Assembly: GCF_015354615.1 (NCBI RefSeq)
Contig: NZ_JACAVQ010000009.1
Coordinates: 37,991-101,990, forward strand
Length of the DNA stretch: 64,000 nucleotides
From: Aliidiomarina indica
GTDB taxonomy: Bacteria; Pseudomonadota; Gammaproteobacteria; Enterobacterales; Alteromonadaceae
Direction of reading: 5' to 3'
Within the stretch, counting starts at the first letter, position 1. Each line of letters begins with the position of its first letter. The position numbers and the translations under genes were made by a program. This document shows positions 15,543 to 26,000 of this stretch, piece by piece. The notes below the pieces were generated by a model. That model ran no database searches and was not told where the DNA came from. It worked only from the letters and a program-made list of their open reading frames with translations.

Positions 15543-16745
15543 CTAATTATTAAGAAAATCTCTAATAACATCGGCCTTCTGGTGAATCTCAAAAACTCCG
15601 TCAAGATGCCCCCAAGGGCCTTCTAACTCAACATAAGTGCTCTCTTTACCTAACTCGAGCAAGGTATTGTGCGTATGTTTTGCCAAATAGGGCTGCAGCA
15701 ATAAATCGCGCGTTGCCGGAATAAACAATGAACGCGCTTGCACTGGCGCTAATCCCGACGCTAAGTCGGTTTGGTAACCGGCCATAAATAGCTGGTTTGC
15801 GCGCACTAAATACAAGATATGGTTCGCATCCGCGTAAGTTGCGCGTGCTTTGGCGGCTGCCTGCAGGCCATCTACTACCTTAAAGTTCTGCCGAATATCC
15901 TGCAATGGCCCAGCTTCCCGCGGTGAGCTGTCCGCGTACAGCTGATTAAATATCAATGGGTGCATGGCCGTTAGGGTAATCATACCTAAGGTTTGCTGGG
16001 TACCCGCCAGAGGCGGTTCTCCGTCGTAATAGTTGCCATCATTCCAATTTGGATCTTGAATAATGGGATTGGCCCACTGTTGCAATGTGGCTATGGTCCA
16101 AGGATCAGCCGCACCCATACCAATCACTGAAATCATGCGCTCTACCCGATCCGGATAGGCGGCGGCCCAATCTAACGCCTGCAACGAGCCCATTGATGCG
16201 CCAATCACCGCATGCAGCTTCTCAATGCCCAAGGAGTCGAGTACTTCTTTCTGGACATTCACAAAATCACGAATCGTCACCACGGGGAAATCGAGACCGT
16301 AAGGCTTACTCGTTTCCGGATTCGTCGTTGCCGGACCCGTGGTGATGACATTCGGGTTATTCGGCTCTTGATTCACCAACGTATCGACACTGATCACATA
16401 ATATATGTTGGTGTCGATCGCTTTGCCGGGACCAATAATGGCATCCCAGTACCCCGGCTGTGCATCATCTTCAGAATAACGGCCGGCTGCATGGCTGTTA
16501 CCTGAGAAAAAATGAGTCACTAACACAACGTTATCTTTGTTTTCATTGAGCTCGCCATAGGCTTCCCAGCCCACCCGAACCTCAGGAATCATCTCACCGC
16601 CAAAGGTTGTAAAGTTATGAGTGACAAACTCATGTTTTTCGACCAAAGGCAACGCCTGCACCTGCGCAGGCGAGCAAGCAGTAATCAGCATGCTCAGCGC
16701 GAGTGCGGTAATGGCCGGTTTGATCAATGACTGAAATCTATTCAT
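15543..16745 (-). CDS. MetX-like alpha/beta-hydrolase lipoprotein (putative esterase)
   Basis: A 400-residue alpha/beta hydrolase of the homoserine O-acetyltransferase (MetX) superfamily, but with a lipoprotein signal peptide ending LITAC (acylated Cys 24, followed by Ser-Pro, so predicted outer-membrane). The nucleophile elbow is GASMGSLQALDWA; the acid is probably in the PATRDLLLQP segment and the histidine in PWGHLDGVF. Being exported, it cannot be the methionine-biosynthesis enzyme, which needs cytoplasmic acetyl-CoA; hydrolysis or trans-esterification outside the inner membrane is more likely. The start at 16745 is chosen because it gives the lipoprotein signal. It is the last gene of a GntP permease - acyl-CoA ligase - hydrolase operon (65-nt gap), which points to release of a carboxylic acid that is then imported and activated. 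Confidence 0.8.
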   Translation of the reverse strand: MNRFQSLIKPAITALALSMLITACSPAQVQALPLVEKHEFVTHNFTTFGGEMIPEVRVGWEAYGELNENKDNVVLVTHFFSGNSHAAGRYSEDDAQPGYWDAIIGPGKAIDTNIYYVISVDTLVNQEPNNPNVITTGPATTNPETSKPYGLDFPVVTIRDFVNVQKEVLDSLGIEKLHAVIGASMGSLQALDWAAAYPDRVERMISVIGMGAADPWTIATLQQWANPIIQDPNWNDGNYYDGEPPLAGTQQTLGMITLTAMHPLIFNQLYADSSPREAGPLQDIRQNFKVVDGLQAAAKARATYADANHILYLVRANQLFMAGYQTDLASGLAPVQARSLFIPATRDLLLQPYLAKHTHNTLLELGKESTYVELEGPWGHLDGVFEIHQKADVIRDFLNN

Positions 16746-16810
16746 GATAAGTAACCTATAAAGTGAATTATATTCATGTTCGTTGCTAGAGCGCATGAGT
16801 CGACATCGTG

Positions 16811-18442
16811 TTACTGCTGTAGGTAATGAAACCAGTGGTCGCGAAGTTCATTTTTTCGCACTTTTCCAGTGCCTGTTTTTGGAAGCTCATCAACAAAAAC
16901 AACGGCATCTGGTGTCCACCATTTGGCGATTTTTCCTTTGAGATGAGCATAAATAGCATCCGCATCCGCTTGCGCACCTCGGTTCAAGACCACCAACAAC
17001 AGCGGGCGCTCATCCCATTTCTCGTGCTTGACCCCAATCACAGCACACTCATTGACCGCTGCGTGAGCGCTCACAATATTTTCAATTTCTAGCGAGCTAA
17101 TCCACTCGCCACCGCTCTTAATCACGTCTTTCTTACGATCCACCACACGCATATGGCCATCTCGGTCAATCACCGCAATATCACCGGTTGCTAGCCATCC
17201 CTGGGGGAAGCTTGCCAGATCGTCATTTTTAAAATAGCGCGAGCAAATCCACGGGCCGCGCACACGTAATTCGCCACTGTGTTCACCATCGTGGGGCAGC
17301 GGCTCGTCGTTACTATCAAAAATTTCCATTTGCACGCCAAAGGCGGCTTTGCCGGCGGTGGTTTGCAACTCATAACGCTGCTCTTTGGGCAGCGCCATCA
17401 GTGCCGGAGTGGGTGGCAATGATGTTGCCAGAGGGCCGGTTTCTGTCATCCCCCAAATCGGTTGCCAGTATACCTGATAGCGTTCTGCATAGGTTTTTAC
17501 CATACCTAAAGGTGACGCTGCGCCGCCCACACACACCCGCTCTAAAGGCACCTCGGTAATCTCTTGTTCACTGAGGAAATTATGCAAGGTAAGCCAAATC
17601 GTGGGTACACCTAAACCTACATTGACGTTTTCATCCCGAATCAGCTGCCACATGCTTGCCCCATCCATACCGGCGCCAGGAAGCACGAGTTTCGATCCCG
17701 CTAACGGCGCTGCGTACGGTGCCCCCCATGCGCTCGCGTGATACATGGCAACCATAGGTAACAAAACGCTGTCGGTATCGAGCGCAAGTAAGTGCTTACT
17801 TACGGTGGCTTGCGCATGCAGCACCATCGCTCGATGAGAGTACAGCACCCCTTTCGGGTTACCCGTAGTGCCGGAGGTGTAGCAGATTGAACTTGCTTGG
17901 TTTTCATCAAAACGTGGCCAAGAATAGCTTTCTGATTGATCCTTTAGCAGGGTTTCGTAGCATTTTACATTGGCCAAGGTTGTGTTTGGCATGTGCGCTT
18001 CGTCGGTCAAAATGATATATCCGCGCACCCGTGGTAACTGCTCTTGAATCTGTTCTAGCAAAGGCACAAAACTAAGATCGACAAACACATATTTGTCGTC
18101 CGCATGCGCAATCACATATTGGATTTGTTCACTGAATAATCGCGGGTTCACCGTATGCAGAATCGCGCCGACGCCCGACACTGCATAGTACAATTCCATG
18201 TGGCGGTACGTATTCCAAGCCAAGGATGCGACGCAGTCTCCCGACGTCACTCCTAATCCATCAAGCGCATGGGCAAGTTGGCAACTGCGTTTCCAGCAAT
18301 CCTGATATCCGTAACGATGAATATCGCCTTCTTCACGGCGGCTAACAATTTCCTGATCAGGAAACTGCTGACGCGCATAATCAAGCAAATCAATGATAAG
18401 CAGCGGAGTATCCATCATGTTGCCGGTCACAACCCCTTGCAT
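16811..18442 (-). CDS. AMP-dependent acyl-CoA synthetase (medium/long-chain, AlkK/FadD-like)
   Basis: A 543-residue member of the adenylate-forming family, forming acyl-AMP and then acyl-CoA. It has the P-loop-like CYTSGTTGNPKGVLYSH (about residues 187-203), the A5 motif WGMTETGPL, the A7 motif GWLATGDIAVID, DRKKDVIKSGGEWIS and the A10 lysine region PKTGTGKVRKNEL. It most resembles fatty acyl-CoA ligases acting on medium to long chains; exact acid specificity cannot be read. An AGAGGAG ribosome site supports the ATG at 18442. It lies 12 nt downstream of the GntP permease gene, so the transported acid is probably its substrate (inference). Confidence 0.9.
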   Translation of the reverse strand: MQGVVTGNMMDTPLLIIDLLDYARQQFPDQEIVSRREEGDIHRYGYQDCWKRSCQLAHALDGLGVTSGDCVASLAWNTYRHMELYYAVSGVGAILHTVNPRLFSEQIQYVIAHADDKYVFVDLSFVPLLEQIQEQLPRVRGYIILTDEAHMPNTTLANVKCYETLLKDQSESYSWPRFDENQASSICYTSGTTGNPKGVLYSHRAMVLHAQATVSKHLLALDTDSVLLPMVAMYHASAWGAPYAAPLAGSKLVLPGAGMDGASMWQLIRDENVNVGLGVPTIWLTLHNFLSEQEITEVPLERVCVGGAASPLGMVKTYAERYQVYWQPIWGMTETGPLATSLPPTPALMALPKEQRYELQTTAGKAAFGVQMEIFDSNDEPLPHDGEHSGELRVRGPWICSRYFKNDDLASFPQGWLATGDIAVIDRDGHMRVVDRKKDVIKSGGEWISSLEIENIVSAHAAVNECAVIGVKHEKWDERPLLLVVLNRGAQADADAIYAHLKGKIAKWWTPDAVVFVDELPKTGTGKVRKNELRDHWFHYLQQ

Positions 18443-18454
18443 CTGAAACTCCTC

Positions 18455-19750
18455 TTAGAACAAGTTAAATAAGGTAATCGCTAATGCCAAGCCAATTACT
18501 GGCACAACCACAGTGACCGCACCTACAGCCCAGTACGCGTCTTTATGGCTTTCATTACAAATCGCACGAATCGTGGTTACGACATACCCGTTGTGCGGCA
18601 ACGAATCGAGCGCACCCGATGAAATAGACACGACGCGATGCAATTCTTCCGGACTGACCCCCTGATCAAGATAGTGCGGCCCCACTTCGGGCAGCGCGAT
18701 GGCCTGTCCACCCGATGCCGACCCAGTTAAACCGGCGATGACGCTGACGGCGATAGCGGCACCTATCAACTCATTCCCTGGGATGGATGTCATTGCTAGC
18801 ACAGCAGCTTCAAAGGCTGGTGTAACCCGGGCAACTGAGCCAAAACCGACCACTGCAGCCGTGTTACCAATGGCGATGAGTGCTCCTGTGGTTGCTGCGC
18901 CCAAAGCGCTTTGCATATCGTGAAAGTACTTCCAATTGATCACCATAATGGCGAGTACACCACCGAGAAGCGCAATTATTAAGGCCATTTGTGCGTATTT
19001 GGTATGGAATATAAACGACAGAGTCAGCACCACAGCGAGTGGAATTAATCCCGTAATAGGGTGCGGGCGCCGCCGATCCATTAATACCGGATCACCCTTG
19101 CGCTCAACGAAGTGTTCGCCCCGATCCACGGCTTTCTTGATGATCTTCATCAACCACCAGTAACCAAAAATCGCCATAAATATCGCCACCACCAAACTTA
19201 CTTCCCAAGCAGCGTAAGGTGATGTGCCCAAGTAGGCGATAGGAATCCAGTTTTGAATTTCCGGCGAACCGGCAGAGGTCATGGTGAAAGTCACAGAACC
19301 AAATGCCAGCGCGGCCGGGATAAAGCGGCGTGGCAGGTTGGCGTCTTTAAATAAACTCAATGCCATCGGATAGACGGAGAATGCTACGACAAATACGCTG
19401 ACGCCACCGTATGTAAGAATCGCGCAGGCTAGAACAACGGCGAGCACCGCTTTGCTTTTTCCGAGTTTATTAATAATCCACTCAGCGACACTATCGGCAG
19501 CTCCAGTATCTTCCATAAACTTGCCGAAGATGGAGCCCAGCAGGAACATAAAAAACCATGCGGCAACAAAACCCGAAAAACCACTCATGTAGTTTTCAAC
19601 GAAATTCACGTCGCCTAAAAATACCGGGATACCGCTACAAAGCGCGACAATGAGGGCGCATACTGGAGCACTGATAAATAAGTTCCAACCGCGCAGTGTT
19701 AGCACGATAAGTAGCACCAACCCCCCAACTAATCCAATCATGCTCAGCAT
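18455..19750 (-). CDS. GntP-family permease
   Basis: A 431-residue inner-membrane protein with about 12 hydrophobic segments, matching the GntP (gluconate/hydroxy-acid:H+ symporter) family: LRGWNLFISAPVCALIVAL at the N-terminus, YGGVSVFVVAFSVYPMALSLF, GLTGSASGGQAIALPEVG and SSGALDSLPHNGYVVTTI. Family members move gluconate, 3-hydroxybutyrate and related hydroxy-acids. Its operon partner is an acyl-CoA ligase, which suggests a hydroxy-acid or fatty acid that is activated after entry. AGAGGTG precedes the ATG. It is divergent from a TonB-receptor gene with a shared 197-nt control region containing a 16-bp palindrome. Confidence 0.88.
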   Translation of the reverse strand: MLSMIGLVGGLVLLIVLTLRGWNLFISAPVCALIVALCSGIPVFLGDVNFVENYMSGFSGFVAAWFFMFLLGSIFGKFMEDTGAADSVAEWIINKLGKSKAVLAVVLACAILTYGGVSVFVVAFSVYPMALSLFKDANLPRRFIPAALAFGSVTFTMTSAGSPEIQNWIPIAYLGTSPYAAWEVSLVVAIFMAIFGYWWLMKIIKKAVDRGEHFVERKGDPVLMDRRRPHPITGLIPLAVVLTLSFIFHTKYAQMALIIALLGGVLAIMVINWKYFHDMQSALGAATTGALIAIGNTAAVVGFGSVARVTPAFEAAVLAMTSIPGNELIGAAIAVSVIAGLTGSASGGQAIALPEVGPHYLDQGVSPEELHRVVSISSGALDSLPHNGYVVTTIRAICNESHKDAYWAVGAVTVVVPVIGLALAITLFNLF

Positions 19751-19839
19751 GCGTCACCTCTTTTTGTTGTTATCATTCGTGCGCTCACGATGAATTTCTC
19801 GACTGCTCTTATTGTTCACTAAGTTTTAATTTCGATGCA

Positions 19840-19855
19840 CTGTACTATGGTACAG
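19840..19855. promoter_or_regulatory. 16-bp palindrome between GntP permease and TonB receptor (candidate operator)
   Basis: Perfect arms CTGTAC / GTACAG around TATG, centred almost exactly midway between the two divergent start codons (about 98 nt from each). The position suits a regulator controlling both transcripts. A second short palindrome, GCTTTAAAGC, lies at 19913-19922 on the receptor side. The regulator is not in the immediate neighbourhood. Confidence 0.5.
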
Positions 19856-19947
19856 GTCACAAATTACCCAAGTTACGCTAATGTTGCATCGGGAAACAAA
19901 AAAATAACGTTTGCTTTAAAGCGAATAAACCCTCGGGGGAAGCACAC

Positions 19948-22269
19948 ATGAGTACAACCAATGCAACACCATGGCGTTTTCGCCATAGCCTTTGCGCGGC
20001 AGCAGTAAGTGCCGCTCTGCTCGGTTTAAGTAGTATGCCAACATTGGCACAAGAAGCCGAAGAAGCGGAAACTGCAGAGGTAACCGAAGAAACACGGCGT
20101 CTTGAGCGCATTCAAGTCACTGCGCGAAGAACTGTTGAAAACCTACAAGAAGTGCCGGTAGCGGTAACTTCCTTAAGTGAAGCTGAGTTAGTAGAGCGCG
20201 GTATTGATACCATTCTCGAAATTAGTCAGTTCTCGCCAAATACAACGCTGCAACAGAGCCGAGCTACCAACTCGACTATTACTGCGTTTATTCGTGGTGT
20301 GGGCCAAGAAGATCCGTTATGGGGTTATGAGCCAGGTGTTGGTATCTACATTGATGATGTCTATGTTGCCCGCCCACAGGGTGCGGTTTTGGATATCCTT
20401 AACGTAGAACGTATTGAGGTACTCCGCGGCCCACAAGGCACGCTATACGGCAAGAATACCATTGGTGGTGCGGTTAAATATGTCACCAAGAGCATGAGCG
20501 GTGATAGAGAGTTTGATATCAGCGCCACGCGTGGAAGCTACAACCAGTTCGACGTTAAAGCGACGGGCCAGCTTCCGTTGGTGAAAGACCATTTATACTT
20601 TGGTTTTGGTTATGCCAACATGCAGCGCAATGGGTATGGGCAGTTTTTAATTAGTGACTTGCCCAATCAAGACATGAATAACTACAACAAAGACGTTGTG
20701 GCCTATCGTGCAACCTTGGAATGGCGTCCAAACGATGACGTTTTCTTCCGCTTGAGCTACGACAACACCGATGATAAGTCGAATTCAAAAGGTGGTTATC
20801 GTTTGTTGCCAAGTATCCTGACAAACGCGCCTGTTCCTAACAGTGTGTACGATTCTTACACCAGTTTGCCAACATGGAATCGTGTTGAAACTGACGGCTG
20901 GAGCTTGTTAGCAGAGTGGGAATACAGCGACACCACAACCTTCCGTTCAATTACCGCACAACGTGAGAACTACTCACCGGTAAATATCGACTTTGATAAC
21001 ACGCCTTTGCGTATCTTTGATGTACCGGCCATTTATGAAGATGAATGGTTCACCCAAGAGTTCCAAATGAACTACCGTACTGACAACCTCAGTCTGGTAT
21101 CAGGGCTGTATTATTACGATGCCGAAAGCTGCGGTATGTTTGATGCGATCTTAGAAGAGTTTGGTAAATCTTTAGGACTTCCGGGGTTAACCCGTGAAGT
21201 ATCTGGATGCAGTAATAGCACGAGTTCTGCCATTTACTCGCAAGGTACCTACTATATCGACGACAAATGGTCAGTGACTGCGGGCTTACGTTATACCCGT
21301 GACGAAAAAGAAGCCCTGGTTCGTAACGGCCTCATTTTCGACACCGTATACCCTGAAAGCGGTTGGATTCCTGGCTATGTGCGTGGCCCAAATGTGGGTA
21401 CGCCGGTTGTGTTAGACGACAAAGCGCGTTGGACCAAGCTAACGCCGAAACTTGGTGTGGAATATCGCCACAGTCCTGACACCATGTTCTATGCGAGCTT
21501 CGGCCAAGGCTTTAAATCGGGTACCTTTAACCCGCGTGCTGAAGTTGCAGAACCTGCAGCGGATCCGGAAGATGTATACAGCTATGAAATTGGTGTAAAA
21601 ACTGATCTCACCGATACCTTCCGCTTGAACGCGACTGCATTCTATTTGGATCATAAGAACCGTCAGTACATCTCGGTATTCCCAGATCCGAACGATGCGA
21701 CTGCACTGAACCAACGCTTGGGTAACGTCGGTCGCTCTGATGCCACGGGCTTGGAATTAGAGTTCGTTTGGTTGGCTATGGATGATCTGCGTATCTACGG
21801 TAATGTTGGCTTAATCGATGCAAACTTTAAGAACGTATTCAGTTTTGACCCGAATGAAGGTCAGATCGACATTACGGACCAGTTCTCGATTACCAATACA
21901 CCGAGCACAACAGCAAACTTAGGCTTCACCTACGACTTTGATGTCGACAATGGCTCACTGCGCTTTGTCGGTAACTACGCCTATCGCGGCAGTTACGATG
22001 TTGTAGAGCTCAATAACCTGTTAACCCAGAGTGCCTACGGCATCTTGAATCTGGGCGTGAACTGGTACAGCCCGAATGGCAGTTGGACTGTTGGCTTGCA
22101 TGGTAAGAACTTAACCAGTGAAGAATATCTGGTGGGTAACTACTCATTCGTAGCCCCAGATCCAAACAATCCGGGCCAGTTCTTACCAGGCTTGGGTGGT
22201 GATACCACGCTGATTGGCTACTATGGTGCTCCGCGCACTGTATCGCTGACAGTGGGTTATCGTTTCTAG
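19948..22269 (+). CDS. TonB-dependent outer-membrane receptor
   Basis: A 773-residue receptor: signal peptide ending near MPTLAQEA (an extended N-region precedes it), a TonB-box-like segment around RIQVTARRTVENLQEVPVAV, the plug domain with VERIEVLRGPQGTLYGKNTIGGAV (about 150-175), then a 22-strand barrel ending in GYRF with C-terminal Phe, the usual sorting signal. It lacks an N-terminal signalling domain. This style of receptor (no siderophore genes nearby, divergent from catabolic genes) is common for complex carbon substrates in Alteromonadales. A GGGGGA ribosome site precedes the ATG. It probably brings a bulky ester or oligomer to the lipoprotein hydrolase (inference). Confidence 0.9.
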   Translation: MSTTNATPWRFRHSLCAAAVSAALLGLSSMPTLAQEAEEAETAEVTEETRRLERIQVTARRTVENLQEVPVAVTSLSEAELVERGIDTILEISQFSPNTTLQQSRATNSTITAFIRGVGQEDPLWGYEPGVGIYIDDVYVARPQGAVLDILNVERIEVLRGPQGTLYGKNTIGGAVKYVTKSMSGDREFDISATRGSYNQFDVKATGQLPLVKDHLYFGFGYANMQRNGYGQFLISDLPNQDMNNYNKDVVAYRATLEWRPNDDVFFRLSYDNTDDKSNSKGGYRLLPSILTNAPVPNSVYDSYTSLPTWNRVETDGWSLLAEWEYSDTTTFRSITAQRENYSPVNIDFDNTPLRIFDVPAIYEDEWFTQEFQMNYRTDNLSLVSGLYYYDAESCGMFDAILEEFGKSLGLPGLTREVSGCSNSTSSAIYSQGTYYIDDKWSVTAGLRYTRDEKEALVRNGLIFDTVYPESGWIPGYVRGPNVGTPVVLDDKARWTKLTPKLGVEYRHSPDTMFYASFGQGFKSGTFNPRAEVAEPAADPEDVYSYEIGVKTDLTDTFRLNATAFYLDHKNRQYISVFPDPNDATALNQRLGNVGRSDATGLELEFVWLAMDDLRIYGNVGLIDANFKNVFSFDPNEGQIDITDQFSITNTPSTTANLGFTYDFDVDNGSLRFVGNYAYRGSYDVVELNNLLTQSAYGILNLGVNWYSPNGSWTVGLHGKNLTSEEYLVGNYSFVAPDPNNPGQFLPGLGGDTTLIGYYGAPRTVSLTVGYRF

Positions 22270-22299
22270 AAAGACCTTGTTTTCTCTGGATAAACTATT

Positions 22300-22331
22300 G
22301 CCACCGTCACGAAAGTGCCGGTGGCTTTTTT
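22300..22331 (+). terminator. Rho-independent terminator of the TonB receptor gene
   Basis: A stem GCCACCG / CGGTGGC continued by CAC / GTG and closed by a GAAA tetraloop, followed by six T residues. Confidence 0.92.
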
Positions 22332-22390
22332 CTCCGTAGAGGAAACTTGCAAGGGTGCACCACATCAGGTACAACTCGAGGACCACGCAC

Positions 22391-23074
22391 ATGTTAAAGA
22401 CTGGGAATATGGCCCGCGCAATAATTGCAGATGACCATCCGTTGTTCCGAAGTGCCTTGCGCCAAGCGCTATCTAACACGCTTGGAAGTGATGTTCTTGA
22501 AGCTGAAAACTTTCCTGATTTGCTCACTTTATTGCAGCAAGAACGCCAAATTGAGCTACTATTTCTCGACCTCAACATGCCTGGAAATCGCGGTTTAACG
22601 GGGCTAACAACTATTCGTAATCAATTCCCAGATATTCTGGTATTGATTGTCTCTGCCAACGAAGATATTGATGTAATTCAGCGGGCAATCGATTACGGGG
22701 CCAGCGCCTATATTCCCAAATCGGCACCTTTGCCCACATTGATGTTGGCTGTGGATGCCGTACTAGACGGTGACAGTTGGCTGCCCGAACATTTGCTCGA
22801 TACAGTGACCGACACCTCGCAATCACATTATCGAGAGTTCGCCCATCGGCTGGAACAGCTCACACCGCAACAGTTTAAAGTGCTTGCGGGTATTGCCGAT
22901 GGCAAACTAAACAAGCAAATTGCGTACGAGTTGGAGGTGCAGGAAACCACCATAAAACAGCATGTGTCTGCAATTTTACGCAAACTTGGTGTGATTAATC
23001 GAACCCAAGCTGGGGTGATTTTCCACGACATGCTGAAAGTCGACGATCCATCACAAACTGACTCACATTCGTAG
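22391..23074 (+). CDS. LuxR-type response regulator, CrbR-like
   Basis: About 227 residues. Receiver domain with the acidic pocket (IIADDHP), phospho-acceptor Asp in LLFLDLNMPG, the conserved Thr/Ser region (IVSAN) and Lys in YIPKSAP, then a NarL/FixJ helix-turn-helix (LTPQQFKVLAGIADGKLNKQIAYELEV... TIKQHVSAILRKLGV). The length and the convergent sensor kinase with a solute-symporter-like N-terminus fit the CrbS/CrbR family, which in Vibrio, Pseudomonas and Shewanella switches acetyl-CoA synthetase (acs). No acs gene is in the window. Start: ATG at 22391 with GAGGAC upstream; an ATG at 22409 is also possible. The last 12 nt overlap the convergent kinase gene. Confidence 0.82.
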   Translation: MLKTGNMARAIIADDHPLFRSALRQALSNTLGSDVLEAENFPDLLTLLQQERQIELLFLDLNMPGNRGLTGLTTIRNQFPDILVLIVSANEDIDVIQRAIDYGASAYIPKSAPLPTLMLAVDAVLDGDSWLPEHLLDTVTDTSQSHYREFAHRLEQLTPQQFKVLAGIADGKLNKQIAYELEVQETTIKQHVSAILRKLGVINRTQAGVIFHDMLKVDDPSQTDSHS

Positions 23075-26000
23075 CAGGCGTTTGATGGTTCGCCGCAGCG
23101 CCGCCTGCTTTAACGGCTTCGGCAAGAAAGCAGCCTTACTTTCCACTACCTGTTCGCGAATGCTCTCATCGGGATCGGCAGTAGACAGAATAGCTGGAAT
23201 ATCAGCGTTCCAGTGCGCCCGTAGGGTTTGAATGCCGTCAGTGCCAATTTCCTGATCATCTAAATGATAATCGACCACAAGCAAATCTGGTTGATGTGCA
23301 CACGTCAGGGCATCCTCAACCCGATGGCAGGAATCGACGCTCGCGCCCCAATCACGAAACAGTGATGTTAATGCACCGCGCAAAGGCTCGTCATTATCGA
23401 CTAACAACACATGAATTCCCGACAGCCAACCGCTGAGAGCTTCATTTTGTGCGCTCACCGGACGGCGCGGCTGTTCGTTCCATGCATAAACCGGTAGCCG
23501 AATCGAAAACACCGTACCCTTGCCCACGGTTGAACGCAGGGTAATGGGGATATCAAGCAATCGGCACATGCGGTCAACAATGGCCAGGCCTAAGCCCAAT
23601 CCTGGCTGATCCGTATTGCGCTCAAGTTGATGAAACTCCTCAAAAATGTCCGTTTGTTTATCTTCCGGAATCCCTTTACCAGTGTCCCACACTTGGAGTT
23701 CTAGATGGTGCATGCCTCGCCGCCGCACGCCGCACAGTACGCGCCCGGAATGGGTATAACGAATGGCATTGGAGAGCAGATTCTGGATGACCCGACTCAG
23801 TAGTCGTTTATCCGTATACACGGTGACCGCAGGTGTGCGGATGGTTAACCTTAAATCTTTTTCCCGCGCTAGGAATTGAAACGACTCCGCTAACGGCTGC
23901 AACACTTCTGTTAAAGGAATCGGTCTCAGTTCTGGCTTGAGATTGCCTGATTCCAGCTTGGTCATTTCCAAAAGCATGGTGAGAAGCTCTTCGGCACTTT
24001 GTAGCGATTGCTGAAGCTGCCGAGCGAGTTGCTCATCTTCCACTTGATTGGCGCGCTGCAGCCGTTGATGCAACATCTCACAGAATAACGACGCGGCATT
24101 AAATGGCTGCATCAAATCATGGCCGGCCGCCGCAAAGAACTTGGATTTACTCAAGTGCGCTTGTTCTGCGGCTTGCTTTGCTTGCTCCATTTGTCGATTT
24201 GCATCGGTGAGGGCCAATGTGCGATCGCGTACCCTGAGTTCCAGCTCTTGGTTAATAAGGTGTAATTCTTCTTGTGCGCGAACCAACTCGGTAATATCGG
24301 TGTACGTGGTTACAAAGCCGCCCTCCGGCATAGGGCTACCTTGCAACTCAATAATGTGACCATCATGCTGACGGCGCTGGTAGCGATAGCTGCTGCCCGC
24401 TTTCAAATAACGTAATCGCTTTTGAATCTCTTCTTGAATGTCGGCATCCGGCTGCCCAAATAAACCCCGCTCGGCGTTATAGCGAAGCAGTTCAACCACG
24501 GGCATTCCGGCACGAATAAATCCATCGGGATAATTAAAGATCTCCAAGTAGCGCGAATTCCAAGCAACCAGGCGTAAATCTTCATCGATAACGCTAATAC
24601 CTTGCGGAATGTTCTCAACCGATGCTTGCAACAATTCGCGATTGAATCGATACAGCCGCGAAGCCTCAGACGCCCAATCTGCCATAGTGTCCACAGTGAC
24701 ATGCTCTTGCGCCGCGAGTCCGCGTAAAATCAAGCGACTTGCCGCACTGCCAACGGCACCGGCAAGTTCCCGTTCGATCCGTTGCAGTAAGCCAGGTGGA
24801 ACTAAACCATCGGCCGGGGCTGCTGCCAACGTCAGCCCCAATCGGCGATCGAGCTGATGGGTATCCTTTTCATCAATAAATCGCGCCAATAGACTTCGTA
24901 GCCGTCCCCAGGTCACTTGTTGTGTCCCCGCTGCGTCCACTTGCTCGCGCTCCGGAAATACGTAGCGTTGACCGTGCATATACTCTGTACCGCGAGCAGG
25001 TTTAAGCCAGGAAACCAGCAAATACAAGATAATATTCACCGACAGGCTCACCACGACGCCGTGGCTAATCGCTAAATCGGTTAATTGGTTGGACGCATTT
25101 AACGACGGCAGGAGCAGTAGGTAAAGCCAGATAAGAGTTCCCGCAACAATCCCAGATACCGCAGCGAGTCGGCTTGGACGCTGCCATAGCAAGCCACCGA
25201 GCATGGCAGGCCCTAGCTGCGCCAACAATGCCATGGCAATGAGGCCATTACTCACCAGCGTTACCCCCGCTTGGGTCGCTTCATGGTAGAGGTACGCCAG
25301 TACAATAATAAAAACCATAACCAGGCGACGGATATTAAGAACCAAGCGGGGTGTAAGTTGCATGCCGGTTTGTCGTGCTTGTTTTAGGCGTAACCATAGG
25401 GGCGTAATAACGTCGTTCGACATCATTATACTCAAGGCTAGGGTGGCCACGATGACCATGCTAGTCGCCGCCGAAAGCCCACCGATAAAGGCGATCAAGC
25501 TGATATCTGGGCGCTCACTAAATACCGGCAGGGCCAACAGAAACATATCGGTTTGCGCATAGTCAGGCACCAAAATTCCGCCTGCCAGAGCAATGGGCAA
25601 AATAAACAGATTAATGGCGAATAAATATAAAGGGAAAGCCCAGCGCGCTGTGCGCAGTTCATCCGGGTGGGTGTTTTCGATGAAATTTACCTGAAACTGC
25701 CGTGGTAATAGGAACATCGCCAATGCCCCCAACACCATGTGCGTCAGATAAATATAGATACCTTCTGGCGGCGACCGCAGCATCTCTTGGGTCACTGGGT
25801 TAACCGCCGCCTGCATAATTAAATCGTTGAAGCCATCGAATAGCTGATACACGCAGAACACGCCGACAATCATAAACGCGACTAGCTTCACAACCGACTC
25901 AAAAGCCACCACATCCATTAATCCTGGATGCTTTTCCGATAAACTTAAGCGCCGGGCACCAAATAGAATAGCAAAGCCAATCATGGCCAGCGCGACACCC

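Noticed and set aside
15543..16745. Annotation as biosynthetic homoserine O-acetyltransferase
   Set aside because: A lipoprotein signal places it outside the cytoplasm and the operon partners are an acyl-CoA ligase and a permease.
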